Of a DNA stretch of 64,000 nucleotides, positions 17,151 to 25,249 are shown piece after piece; the stretch's first letter is position 1; every line of letters starts with the position of its first letter. This DNA is from Jeotgalibacillus terrae. Lineage in GTDB: Bacteria > Bacillota > Bacilli > Bacillales > Jeotgalibacillaceae. The notes beneath the pieces are model-generated. The model worked only from the letters and a program-made list of their open reading frames with translations. It did not search any database and was not told the origin of the DNA. Made by a program: the position numbers and the translations under genes. Location: positions 124,001 through 188,000 of the forward strand of contig NZ_JAFBDK010000003.1 in assembly GCF_016908195.1 (NCBI RefSeq), in the 5' to 3' direction.

Positions 17151-17162
17151 TTAACCGGTTAA
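17151..17162 (+). promoter_or_regulatory. LacI-family operator 1 (autoregulatory)
   Basis: TTAACCGGTTAA is a perfect 12-bp palindrome directly downstream of the lacI-like promoter, placed to block elongation or initiation. A near-identical copy stands at 18241-18252 before the binding-protein gene. Confidence 0.8.
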
Positions 17163-17173
17163 ACGGAGGTTTT

Positions 17174-18211
17174 ATGAAGAATAGAGTAACGATTCGGGAT
17201 GTGGCCAGGGCTGCCGGTGTATCCGGAGCTACGGTGTCTTATGTATTAAATAATGTAAAAAAAGTATCTGAGGAAACCTCGCGCCGTGTGCATGAAGCGG
17301 TTGAGGAGCTTGGTTATTATCCGGACTATACCGCGATCAGCCTGTCTAAGAAAAAATCGAATTTAATCGGGGTGGTAGCCCCATTTATCAGTAATGCCCC
17401 TGCTTCTGTATTTGAAAATAATCAGTATTACGATCATTTTCTGAGCGGTGTAGAGAGTGTTTCAAGAGCCCGTCAATTTGACACAATGATTTCCGGCGTG
17501 ACAGATCCTGTTGAGTGCATTAACTGGGTCAAGAAAAGAAATCTGGACGGACTGATTTTAATCGGGGCGCTTTCTGATGAGTTGTATCAGGTCATATGCA
17601 AAGTAGATCTGCCGATTATCTGTATAGATATTTATGAAGAACACGCTGAACAGTATGTAAATGTAAGAATTGATGATGAAGCTGGCGGTTATCTTGCAGC
17701 TAAGCATTTACTGGAGCTTGGTCACCGGGAAATTGCTTTTCTGGCAACCTCCCTGCAGGACAGTTCCGTTGAACAGATGCGTTATGCAGGATTTCAGCGG
17801 GCATTTAAAGAGTTTGATGTAAAAGTAGATAAAAGCTTAACTTTCGAGCTTAAGGATCTCACTTTTTCAAATGGGTATGACTGGGGAGTACGATTTGTTC
17901 AGGATCAGCTTACCTGCACTGCTGCTGTAACAGTTTCTGATCATATAGCCATTGGTGCGATGAAGGGTCTCAGTAAGAATGGTGTCTCAGTACCTGATGA
18001 CTTTTCAATCATAGGTTTTGATGATTTAGCAATCAGCCAGTACATTACACCTGAATTAACGACTGTGCGGCAGAATATTTTTGAAAAAGGGTCAATCGCT
18101 GCAGATCAGCTTATTCAATCAATAGAGTATCAGACTGCTGCTGTTGAAGTTAAGAAAATGATTCAATTGCCAGTAGAATTAGTAATTCGTGGTTCAACAA
18201 AAGAACTTTAA
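17174..18211 (+). CDS. LacI-family transcriptional regulator
   Basis: A 345-residue repressor. The N-terminal helix-turn-helix and hinge read TIRDVARAAGVSGATVSYVL (about 5-24). The remainder is the periplasmic-binding-protein-like effector domain, which in this family binds a sugar. GGAGG precedes the ATG by 7 nt. Operators of the same sequence before this gene and before the following sugar-binding lipoprotein gene indicate that it controls itself and that gene. It is divergent from the YesM-type operon. Confidence 0.92.
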   Translation: MKNRVTIRDVARAAGVSGATVSYVLNNVKKVSEETSRRVHEAVEELGYYPDYTAISLSKKKSNLIGVVAPFISNAPASVFENNQYYDHFLSGVESVSRARQFDTMISGVTDPVECINWVKKRNLDGLILIGALSDELYQVICKVDLPIICIDIYEEHAEQYVNVRIDDEAGGYLAAKHLLELGHREIAFLATSLQDSSVEQMRYAGFQRAFKEFDVKVDKSLTFELKDLTFSNGYDWGVRFVQDQLTCTAAVTVSDHIAIGAMKGLSKNGVSVPDDFSIIGFDDLAISQYITPELTTVRQNIFEKGSIAADQLIQSIEYQTAAVEVKKMIQLPVELVIRGSTKEL

Positions 18212-18232
18212 CCTCTTTTGTTGAATATTTTT
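18193..18232 (+). terminator. Terminator of the LacI regulator gene
   Basis: TTCAACAAAAGA (18193-18204) pairs perfectly with TCTTTTGTTGAA (18214-18225), followed by TATTTTT. The stop codon lies in the loop. Confidence 0.85.
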
Positions 18233-18240
18233 AGCATTAG

Positions 18241-18252
18241 TTAACCGATTAA
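18241..18252 (+). promoter_or_regulatory. LacI-family operator 2
   Basis: TTAACCGATTAA differs from operator 1 at a single base. It lies 69 bp before the sugar-binding protein start, between the lacI terminator and the gene. Confidence 0.75.
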
Positions 18253-18320
18253 CCAACCTTTAAAGGAGGTGAACCTCTCCGCTATTCTATTTTAAAAACA
18301 TGATGTTTGGAGGAAAAATA

Positions 18321-19559
18321 ATGAATAAACTAAAGTTAACCGCCGGGAGTCTGACTTTAATATTGGTTTTATCTGCATGTGCGCCAGAGCGATCACAGGA
18401 TCAAGGTACTGCAGCTGCTGATGCAGAGTCTGAAGGTCTATTGGTTTGGGCGCCAGATATTGAATTAAGTGCAATTGAATCCCAGGTTGAGGCGTTTACC
18501 GAAGAAACTGGTATTCCCGTTGAGGTTGTATCCATGCCTCAGGATGATCAGACTGAAGCCATTGTACTTGACGGTCCTGCCGGTAATGGTCCTGACCTCT
18601 TTTATCAGCCAGGGGTTGGGAATTTATCAATTCAGGGTCTTGTACAGCCGGTCGAAGTGGATCAGGAAATACTTGATTCATACTCTTCAGGTTCACTTGA
18701 AGCGCTCAGCTACGATGGCGAATTATACGGTCTGCCTGCAGTTGTTGAATCACTTGCACTCTACTACAACAAGTCATTGATTCCGGATGCGCCTGAGACA
18801 GTTGAAGATTTGGAAGCTGCTATGGCTGAACTCACTGATGATGCAAATGATCAGTTTGGGTTCTTATATCCTGCAAATGATTTTTATTTCTCTTATCCAT
18901 TTATGGCCGGGTTTGGCGGATACATCTTTAATGAAGACAGTAATGGATATGTAAGTGATGATGTTGGGCTGGCAAACGAAGGATCTGTTAAAGGTGCCTC
19001 GTTAATTCAGAGTTGGTTTGAAAGCGGATACATACCAACAAGTATTACAATTGACGCGGCTAATGGATTATTCATGGATGGTCAGGCTGGTGCGATTATC
19101 AATGGACCCTGGGCACGATATGATTTTGAGGAAGCGCTTGGTGAAGACCTTGGCACTGCTCCCCTTCCTATGCTTGAAAATGGAGAACACCCGGAGACAT
19201 TCCTTGGCACGAAAGGATGGATGCTTTCTTCTTATTCTGATTACCCTGAAGAGGCAACTGATCTGGCCGTACATCTGACAAGTGAAGCTTCTCTCAAGGA
19301 AACATTCAGTGCTACAGGAGAAATTCCAGCGAATACAGCTATACTCAATAGTCCTGAATTCACTGAAGACCCAATGCTTGCAGGATTCGCAACGCAGCTT
19401 GAGCGTGCACGCCCGTTTCCAAATATCGCAGAACTATCAGCTGTCTGGCAGCCAATGGCAGATGCACTTACCTTTATTATTCAGGGTGATGATCCGGCTG
19501 AAGCACTTGAAGAAGGTGTAGAAAAAATAGAAGAAGAAATTGAAATAAATTACGAATAA
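18321..19559 (+). CDS. Orphan maltose/cyclodextrin-type sugar-binding lipoprotein
   Basis: A 412-residue MalE-like solute-binding protein. The signal peptide ends in lipobox LSAC near residue 20. The mature part shows the family's YYNKSL and GAIINGPWA segments, and it is strongly acidic. ATG 18321 follows GGAGG by 9 nt; the earlier ATG at 18300 lacks a site. The LacI operator upstream indicates sugar control. No permease or ATPase follows: a terminator comes next, so the importer has been lost or is encoded elsewhere. Confidence 0.88.
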   Translation: MNKLKLTAGSLTLILVLSACAPERSQDQGTAAADAESEGLLVWAPDIELSAIESQVEAFTEETGIPVEVVSMPQDDQTEAIVLDGPAGNGPDLFYQPGVGNLSIQGLVQPVEVDQEILDSYSSGSLEALSYDGELYGLPAVVESLALYYNKSLIPDAPETVEDLEAAMAELTDDANDQFGFLYPANDFYFSYPFMAGFGGYIFNEDSNGYVSDDVGLANEGSVKGASLIQSWFESGYIPTSITIDAANGLFMDGQAGAIINGPWARYDFEEALGEDLGTAPLPMLENGEHPETFLGTKGWMLSSYSDYPEEATDLAVHLTSEASLKETFSATGEIPANTAILNSPEFTEDPMLAGFATQLERARPFPNIAELSAVWQPMADALTFIIQGDDPAEALEEGVEKIEEEIEINYE

Positions 19560-19570
19560 GGAGAAATATT

Positions 19571-19604
19571 AGAATGCAGGGCCCCATCCTTGCATTCTTT
19601 TTTT
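19571..19604 (+). terminator. Terminator of the orphan binding-protein gene
   Basis: AGAATGCA (19571-19578) pairs with TGCATTCT (19591-19598) with GG/CC extension inside, followed by a run of T. Confidence 0.85.
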
Positions 19605-19922
19605 ACCTACTACCTGCCACAGAACAATTTAATTATTTCAATAAAATCAAATGAATATTTAGGTCACACTACGTTCATTTGTTTATTTTAGACTTTATTT
19701 TTTGTGAACCCAGAAAGCATGATCTGTTTCTCCGGCTGCAGCTAACCCGCTGATCCCCGGTTCCTATCCTGATCACTTTAATCTTTTGAATGAAGCCCCA
19801 AATAAAGGTTCAAAATTTGATAGGCTATGAGAAATCCTGAACAATAGATAATAAATAATTCTTTACTAATCGTTCTAGAAAAGGTATGATACTTTCAAGG
19901 CTTGATGTTATTTTTTTAATCA
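19605..19922. other. Gene-free interval before the TetR regulator
   Basis: AT-rich sequence with no ORF of coding character. It contains a half-site resembling the TetR operator (CGTTCTAGAA at 19871-19880). Nothing else is recognised. Confidence 0.5.
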
Positions 19923-19944
19923 TTTTAGAATGAACGTTCTAAAA
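19923..19944. promoter_or_regulatory. TetR operator 1
   Basis: A perfect inverted repeat: TTTTAGAA (19923-19930), six-base spacer TGAACG, TTCTAAAA (19937-19944). It lies 64 bp before the TetR start and recurs in near-identical form before the hydrolase gene. Confidence 0.8.
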
Positions 19945-20008
19945 TGAGCGTATTTACATTGATTTAACTTCCATTAAGTCATGAATAGAGATTGATGGGG
20001 AGATGAAG

Positions 20009-20584
20009 ATGGCTAGAAGTAAAGCGTTTGATGAAAAAGAAGTGTTGAAAAAAGCGATGCAGCTTTTTTGGGAACAGGGATATGAAAAAACGTCTATGCA
20101 GGATCTGGTCGATCAGATGGGCATTCACCGCAGAAGCATCTATGATACGTTTGGGGATAAGCGTTCGTTGTTCTTGAGTTCTCTGTCTTATTATGAAGCG
20201 CTCATAACAACCGAAATGACAAGGATCATGGACAGTAATTTGCCGATGAAACAGGCAATAAGGGAAGTTTTTGAGTACGCCATACATGCAGATGGTTATC
20301 ATCCAAAAGGATGTCTGGCAGTAAATACAGCTGTCGAATTATCTTTATTGGATGAAGAAATCGCAAAGATGTCTACTGACATGTTCAACCGGACTGAGAA
20401 AGTATTCAGTCACCTGATTAAAAAGGGGCAAAAAAACGGTGAGTGTTCAAAGAATATTGACCCGGATACCATTTCACGGTTTCTACACAACAGTCTTTTA
20501 GGAATAAGAGTATTAATCAAGACCCATTATACAAAGAAAGAATTAGAAAGCATTATTGATGTAACACTTTCCGTGTTAGACTAG
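20009..20584 (+). CDS. TetR/AcrR-family regulator
   Basis: A 191-residue repressor. The N-terminal helix-turn-helix includes TSMQDLVDQMGIHRRSIYDTF (about 30-50). The rest is an alpha-helical ligand-binding domain with a GCLAVNTAVE segment seen in regulators of reactive-electrophile or quinone detoxification. ATG 20009 lies 8 nt after GGGGAG; the ATG at 20003 is too close to it. Operators flank the gene on both sides, so it should repress itself and the downstream hydrolase-oxidoreductase pair. Confidence 0.88.
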   Translation: MARSKAFDEKEVLKKAMQLFWEQGYEKTSMQDLVDQMGIHRRSIYDTFGDKRSLFLSSLSYYEALITTEMTRIMDSNLPMKQAIREVFEYAIHADGYHPKGCLAVNTAVELSLLDEEIAKMSTDMFNRTEKVFSHLIKKGQKNGECSKNIDPDTISRFLHNSLLGIRVLIKTHYTKKELESIIDVTLSVLD

Positions 20585-20601
20585 CTTTCTTTTTTTACCC
20601 A

Positions 20602-20628
20602 TTTTAGAACGTTCATTCTAGAATGAAC
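20602..20628. promoter_or_regulatory. TetR operator 2
   Basis: TTTTAGAA (20602-20609), spacer CGTTCA, TTCTAGAA (20616-20623) repeats the 8-6-8 layout of operator 1. It also contains a perfect 18-bp palindrome (20611-20628). It is positioned before the alpha/beta hydrolase gene. Confidence 0.8.
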
Positions 20629-20689
20629 CGATAAATAACAATCAGACTTCTACACAAAATATGAATGTTTTTTTAGGAGGAATATACAA

Positions 20690-21553
20690 ATGACAACAGT
20701 TACAATCCCAAAGGTCTCAGAATTTATCGAAGTTGAAGGAACACGGTATGCTTATAGAAAATTCGGTAAAGAAACAGGTATCCCGCTTTTATTTCTTATT
20801 CACTTTAGAGGAACGATGGAAAACTGGGATCCGAATATGATTGAACCAATTGCCAAAAAACGTCCAGTCATTCTTTTTGATAATAAGGGTGTGGGTGAAA
20901 CCAGGGGTCAGACACCTATCACAATTGCAGAAATGGCAAAAGATGCGGGTGCATTTATTAAAGCGCTTGGACTGGAACAAGTAGATATTCTTGGATTTTC
21001 AATTGGTGGCATGGTTGCACAGGAGCTTGCTCTACAACATGGGGACCTGGTAAGACGCATGATCCTCGCTGGCACTTCCCCTGAATCCGGCGTTAATCCA
21101 GATCCCGAGATTATTGAAAGAATGAATAAAAACACTACTACTCAGGAGGAAGGGTTGGAAGATTTTATGTTTTTCTTCTACAGCCCCACTGACACCAGCC
21201 GCTCATTAGGTATGGCCTCATTGCAAAGGATTTTTGGACAAAAGACAGTAAACAGTTCTGATCAGGTACAACAGTCACAACTGCAGGCAATTGCGAAATG
21301 GGCACAGCAAAAGGAGGATCATCAATTCGAGTGGCTTCAGTCTATTGACCATCCAGTACTTGTGACAAATGGCGTGACTGATATAATGGTGCCGACCAAA
21401 AACAGCTATATTTTAACTGAAAAATTACCAAATGCTCAGCTCATCATTTATCCAGATTCCGGACATGGCCACCTGTTTCAATATCCGGAAATGTTTGCAG
21501 AGCATGTGAATCTATTCCTCAATTCTCAAACCTATGAAGCATCTAAAAATTAA
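20690..21553 (+). CDS. Alpha/beta hydrolase
   Basis: A 287-residue alpha/beta-hydrolase-fold enzyme. The nucleophile elbow is GFSIGG (Ser104), the acid is probably Asp231 in NGVTDIMVP, and the base is His259 in DSGHGHLFQ. No signal peptide, so cytoplasmic. The family includes esterases, haloperoxidase-like and C-C bond hydrolases; the substrate is not evident. It is preceded by a TetR operator and AGGAGG, and followed by a quinone-oxidoreductase-like gene, so a detoxification role is plausible. Confidence 0.88.
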   Translation: MTTVTIPKVSEFIEVEGTRYAYRKFGKETGIPLLFLIHFRGTMENWDPNMIEPIAKKRPVILFDNKGVGETRGQTPITIAEMAKDAGAFIKALGLEQVDILGFSIGGMVAQELALQHGDLVRRMILAGTSPESGVNPDPEIIERMNKNTTTQEEGLEDFMFFFYSPTDTSRSLGMASLQRIFGQKTVNSSDQVQQSQLQAIAKWAQQKEDHQFEWLQSIDHPVLVTNGVTDIMVPTKNSYILTEKLPNAQLIIYPDSGHGHLFQYPEMFAEHVNLFLNSQTYEASKN

Positions 21554-21616
21554 ATCAGCCGTTTCACTTATTCATCTACAGAAAACTTATATAATACTAA
21601 AAATGGAGGACTCATT

Positions 21617-22609
21617 ATGAAAGCATTCGTCATTGAAAAGTACGGCAAAGATCCTGTTTTTGCAGATCGACCGCAACCTGTTGAGGAGAAACATGATGTA
21701 TTGGTTGAAATACATGCAGCAAGTGTGAACCCGCTTGATACAAAGATTCGGAATGGTGACCTCAAACTGCTGCTTGAGTACAACATGCCACTAACGCTTG
21801 GGAACGATTTTGCCGGCCGCGTCATTAAGGTTGGACCCAATGTGACAAAATTTAAAATAGGAGATGAGGTATACGGTCGTCCCAGAGCAAGTAAAATTGG
21901 CACTTTCGCTGAATACCTGGCAGTTCATGAGGATGACATTGCCCTGAAGCCAAAGAACCTGAGTTTCGAGGAAGCTGCGTCCATCCCTCTGGTAGGATTA
22001 ACCTCCTATCAGGCGCTGCATGAGATTTTGAATATCACCAACGGTCAAAACTTACTCATTCATGCCGGTGCCGGAGGAGTAGGAACCTTTGCGATTCAAC
22101 TTGCAAAATCAATGGGTGCAACTGTCTCAACGACTGCGAGTGCCGGCAGTGATCTGGTCAAGTCACTTGGAGCCGACCGCGTGATTAATTACAAAAATGA
22201 AAACTTTGAAGATACGATACGTGAATATGATGCGGTGCTGGATACAATCGGAGGAGATACCTTAGAAAAATCATTTGTCACAGTGAAAAAAGGAGGACAA
22301 ATCGTTTCTGTATCCGGTACGCCAACCCGCCGTTTTGCTGAGGAAAACGGGCTTGGTCCTCTAAAGAAAGTGTTGTTATCACTCGTCAGTTCCAAGCTGA
22401 TGAAGCTAGCGAAAAAACATAATGTGCAGTACACGTTTTTGTTTATGAAGCATAGCGGGGAGCAGCTGAAAGTATTAACAGAATTGCTGGAAGCCGAAAA
22501 AATAAAACCTGTCATTGATCAGGTTTTCAATTTTAAAGAGGCCGGCAAAGCGCTGGAATATTCAGAGACGGGAAGAGCAAAAGGAAAAATAATAATAAAA
22601 ATAAAATAA
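21617..22609 (+). CDS. NADP-dependent quinone oxidoreductase-like MDR protein
   Basis: A 330-residue medium-chain dehydrogenase/reductase of the zeta-crystallin branch. The N-terminal GroES-like domain contains SVNPLDTKIRNGD. The nucleotide-binding fold has HAGAGGVGTFAIQLAK (about 152-167). It lacks the zinc-binding cysteines of alcohol dehydrogenases. It follows the hydrolase by 63 bp with a possible TATAAT of its own, so it may be read both from the TetR-controlled promoter and locally. It probably reduces quinones or enones. Confidence 0.9.
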   Translation: MKAFVIEKYGKDPVFADRPQPVEEKHDVLVEIHAASVNPLDTKIRNGDLKLLLEYNMPLTLGNDFAGRVIKVGPNVTKFKIGDEVYGRPRASKIGTFAEYLAVHEDDIALKPKNLSFEEAASIPLVGLTSYQALHEILNITNGQNLLIHAGAGGVGTFAIQLAKSMGATVSTTASAGSDLVKSLGADRVINYKNENFEDTIREYDAVLDTIGGDTLEKSFVTVKKGGQIVSVSGTPTRRFAEENGLGPLKKVLLSLVSSKLMKLAKKHNVQYTFLFMKHSGEQLKVLTELLEAEKIKPVIDQVFNFKEAGKALEYSETGRAKGKIIIKIK

Positions 22610-22620
22610 TCAACCTTTTC

Positions 22621-22652
22621 ATAAACCCTTTCCTGAAATAGAAAGGGTTTAT
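22621..22652 (+). terminator. Terminator after the MDR gene
   Basis: ATAAACCCTTTC (22621-22632) pairs perfectly with GAAAGGGTTTAT (22641-22652). Confidence 0.85.
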
Positions 22653-22790
22653 TTCTTCGACATGATTGTGTTAGCTCAAACATGCAATTATTTTCTGAGG
22701 CTACTACACATTCAAGAAATAATCACTGCTTAATTCAAAATTCTTTATTGATCCTGATGACCCCAGCCTTACATCCTCTTAATTAAATAC

Positions 22791-22815
22791 TTTAAAGACA
22801 CTTAATATCTTTAAT
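22791..22815. promoter_or_regulatory. Second Rrf2-type operator in a convergent intergenic region
   Basis: TTTAAAGAC-N7-ATCTTTAAT has the same 9-7-9 layout as the perfect operator before the Rrf2 gene (24801-24825), with two mismatches. It lies downstream of the methyltransferase stop codon and precedes no gene in the correct direction. Confidence 0.5.
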
Positions 22816-22832
22816 ATAACTAAAAAAATCCT

Positions 22833-23399
22833 TTAACCTGTCTTTTGGGCAACCAGTAAATATAAAGATTCTGCAGGAAAGGAGACTTTTTTAATATTAA
22901 AACCTGCTTCGATCATTTCCCGCTTCATACCTTCCAATGTGATTCTTGGTCCCTTATCTGAAGTTCCTTTTGGTTCAAGCTCAAGGCAGATGAGATAACC
23001 TTCGTTTTTAAGAGCTTTTTTCATTTGCTGTAAAAGCGGTCCCAGCGGCTTAATTTCGTGCAGGACAAGCGAAGCAATAACTACATCAATGGCGCCGTCA
23101 GATAAAGGAAGTGATTCCATACCGCCTTGAACCGGCATAATGTTCTTAATCTGTTCATTCAGAGATTTTTCTTTAATGATATCAATCATTGCAGGGTCAA
23201 TGTCCATAGCATACACATTCCCTTTCAGTCTTTTGGCTGCCGGAATTGTAAAGTAACCTGTCCCTGCTCCAAAATCCAATACGTGATCCGTCTCTCTCAG
23301 TGGAATCGTATCGAGCAGCTCTTCAGGAGAGAATTCTTTTCTGCGTTCAGGGCTTTCTAAATAAGAGACCTTTCGTTCATGAGATTTTCCGTGATGCAT
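22833..23399 (-). CDS. Class I SAM-dependent methyltransferase
   Basis: A protein of about 188 residues with the SAM-binding motif I VLDFGAGTGYFT (about 40-51), an acidic motif II AMDID and the post-motif VIASLVLHEI. It resembles UbiE/Methyltransf_11-type enzymes; the substrate is unknown. ATG 23399 lies 8 nt after AAAGGA; ATG 23405, overlapping the preceding stop as ATGA, is an alternative. It is last in the Rrf2-flavoprotein-methyltransferase unit. Confidence 0.82.
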   Translation of the reverse strand: MHHGKSHERKVSYLESPERRKEFSPEELLDTIPLRETDHVLDFGAGTGYFTIPAAKRLKGNVYAMDIDPAMIDIIKEKSLNEQIKNIMPVQGGMESLPLSDGAIDVVIASLVLHEIKPLGPLLQQMKKALKNEGYLICLELEPKGTSDKGPRITLEGMKREMIEAGFNIKKVSFPAESLYLLVAQKTG

Positions 23400-23401
23400 G
23401 T

Positions 23402-24337
23402 TCATCTTCCTTTCTCAACCTGATGTTCAGGTTGTCCACTGAATTTTTCTTCGACCAGCTCTGCATTTACAGATATGGCAGCCATACTCCCTTCACTTGC
23501 TGCCATGATCAGCTGTGAGGGTCCGGCAATTCTTGTATCTCCACAGGCAAAGACACCAGGTGTTTTTGTACGCTGCATACTGTCAGTTTTGATTCCGCCC
23601 TGATCATTTATTTCGTACCCAAGATCAGACTCAAATGTGGCCGCCTGCTTCCATTCTGAGGCAATAAAACCTCCTGCACGCAGGATTTCGGTCTGGTCCT
23701 CCAGCTGAATTTTTCTAAGCCTTCCTTCTTCACCAATCAATGAAATCATTTTCTTTTCGTTAATCTTGATCCCTTTTCTGGTCAAGAGTGCTTTCTCTTC
23801 TGGTGAAGCCACCTGATTCCCATTTGTAAATACAATCAAATCATCTGTCCAGTTAGACACTAACTTCGCCATGTGAACAGCTTTTTGATCTACTGCAATT
23901 ACAGCAAGCGGACGATCTCTCAATTCCCAGCCGTCACAGAAAGGACAGCCGAAAAGACTCTTTCCGTAGAACTCTTTTATCTGCGGGATATCCGGCAGAA
24001 TCTCTTTAAAGCCTGTTGCGATAATCACCTTCTTTGTCTTGAACACTCTTCCGTCTTCTGTTTCCACACTAAAATACGTATGGTCTTTTATGATTCGATG
24101 AACCCGCTGCTTTTCAATACTCACATCAGGATATCTGCTTAATTCCTCCTGACCAATCCGTTTGAATTCCTGAGGGTCTATTCCATCTCTGGTAATAAAC
24201 CCATGGGATTCCTGCGTTACTGCATTTCTCGGTTTATTATCATCAAACAAGATTGTTTTACGTCTGGACCGTCCAAGCACTAAAGCAGCATTCAGTCCGG
24301 CCGGTCCACCGCCGATCACAGCACAATCTAATAACAT
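23402..24337 (-). CDS. Thioredoxin-reductase-like FAD/NAD(P) oxidoreductase
   Basis: A 311-residue flavoprotein with FAD-binding CAVIGGGPAGLNAAL at the N-terminus, the CPFCDGWE redox-type Cys pair (about 130-140) and a C-terminal FAD motif GVFACGDTRI. These are features of thioredoxin-reductase-like proteins found beside Rrf2 regulators. ATG 24337 is preferred to GTG 24346 because GGGAG stands 8 nt before it. The electron acceptor is unknown: the Cys pair is CPFC rather than the CATC or CAVC usual in TrxB. Confidence 0.88.
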   Translation of the reverse strand: MLLDCAVIGGGPAGLNAALVLGRSRRKTILFDDNKPRNAVTQESHGFITRDGIDPQEFKRIGQEELSRYPDVSIEKQRVHRIIKDHTYFSVETEDGRVFKTKKVIIATGFKEILPDIPQIKEFYGKSLFGCPFCDGWELRDRPLAVIAVDQKAVHMAKLVSNWTDDLIVFTNGNQVASPEEKALLTRKGIKINEKKMISLIGEEGRLRKIQLEDQTEILRAGGFIASEWKQAATFESDLGYEINDQGGIKTDSMQRTKTPGVFACGDTRIAGPSQLIMAASEGSMAAISVNAELVEEKFSGQPEHQVEKGR

Positions 24338-24362
24338 GCACTCCACTCCCTTTTATAAAAAA

Positions 24363-24773
24363 CTAACTTTCTTTGCTCATACCTGCTTCTGCTTCTTTCG
24401 CAATATCAACTAAAAGCTTAGATTTCAGTTCAGTCTTCATATTCTCTTCTGCTTCTCTCATGACATTCTCAATCAGACATCCTTCATGGTGAATCGTACA
24501 ATCAAATAAACTTGTTTCGCCTTCTATCGCATTGATCACATCCAGAAATGAGATACGCTGCTTTGTTCTTGAGATCCTGTACCCTCCCTTCGCACCAGGT
24601 GTAGATTCTATGAGACCAGCTTTCGCAAGTTTGGTTAAAATCTTGGACAGATACGTTGGAGAAAGACGCTGCATGTCAGCAAGCTCCTGTACACCTGCAA
24701 GCTTTTCTCCCTGCTGGATTGTTAAATAAACCATTGTGTGCAGCGCATAATTTGTTGCATTTGAATATTTCAT
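24363..24773 (-). CDS. Rrf2-family transcriptional regulator
   Basis: A 136-residue regulator with an N-terminal winged helix (YALHTMVYLTI, LSPTYLSKILTKLAKAGLI). Only two Cys remain in the sensory loop (FDCTIHHEGC, about residues 92 and 99). Iron-sulfur Rrf2 proteins such as IscR and NsrR use three, so this one is more likely a thiol or disulfide sensor (inference). The start is the second of two adjacent ATGs after GGGAGG. A perfect inverted repeat upstream is the probable autoregulatory operator controlling the flavoprotein and methyltransferase as well. Confidence 0.9.
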   Translation of the reverse strand: MKYSNATNYALHTMVYLTIQQGEKLAGVQELADMQRLSPTYLSKILTKLAKAGLIESTPGAKGGYRISRTKQRISFLDVINAIEGETSLFDCTIHHEGCLIENVMREAEENMKTELKSKLLVDIAKEAEAGMSKES

Positions 24774-24800
24774 CATGACCTCCCGGGGTTTAAAATAGAT

Positions 24801-24825
24801 ATTAAAGACTCGTGATGTCTTTAAT
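24801..24825. promoter_or_regulatory. Rrf2-family operator
   Basis: ATTAAAGAC (24801-24809), seven-base spacer, GTCTTTAAT (24817-24825): perfect arms, 27 bp upstream of the Rrf2 start. Confidence 0.85.
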
Positions 24826-24944
24826 TAAAAACAGATTATCACCATCTGTTAAGGAAGTCAATCGATTGGGACAGACCCAGACTTCCTCTATATACATATA
24901 AGATCAAAAAAACCCTACCGTAAGTGCTCCCTTTTCATTTTATT

Positions 24945-25163
24945 TCATTTAATTTCATTTAATTTTTTCTCAATCTGATCAATTCTTTTATTCATTTTAT
25001 GTATCTCGTTCTTATCAAGGTTTAGTCTCTCTTCTTTAACTTTTCCATTTTTGATATACGTGTTAACCACCCGGATTAGAAAATAAATGCCCAAAACACT
25101 TAATACGATGATCATGAGTAAAAACAAAGGCATGACTAATGTAAACACTTCTACGAATCCCAT
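24945..25163 (-). CDS. Small membrane protein with coiled-coil tail
   Basis: A 72-residue protein. One hydrophobic helix (about 10-33) is followed by a basic, heptad-like C-terminal tail ending in KRIDQIEKKLNEIK. Such proteins sit in the membrane with the coil in the cytoplasm. GGGG lies about 10 nt before the ATG. No family recognised and no obvious operon partner. Confidence 0.6.
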   Translation of the reverse strand: MGFVEVFTLVMPLFLLMIIVLSVLGIYFLIRVVNTYIKNGKVKEERLNLDKNEIHKMNKRIDQIEKKLNEIK

Positions 25164-25249
25164 TTGGAGCGTTCCCCTTTATATTCAATTTTTCTATCAT
25201 ATAAGCTTACTACATATCGAATAACATGATCCCTTCACACACCTGTTTT

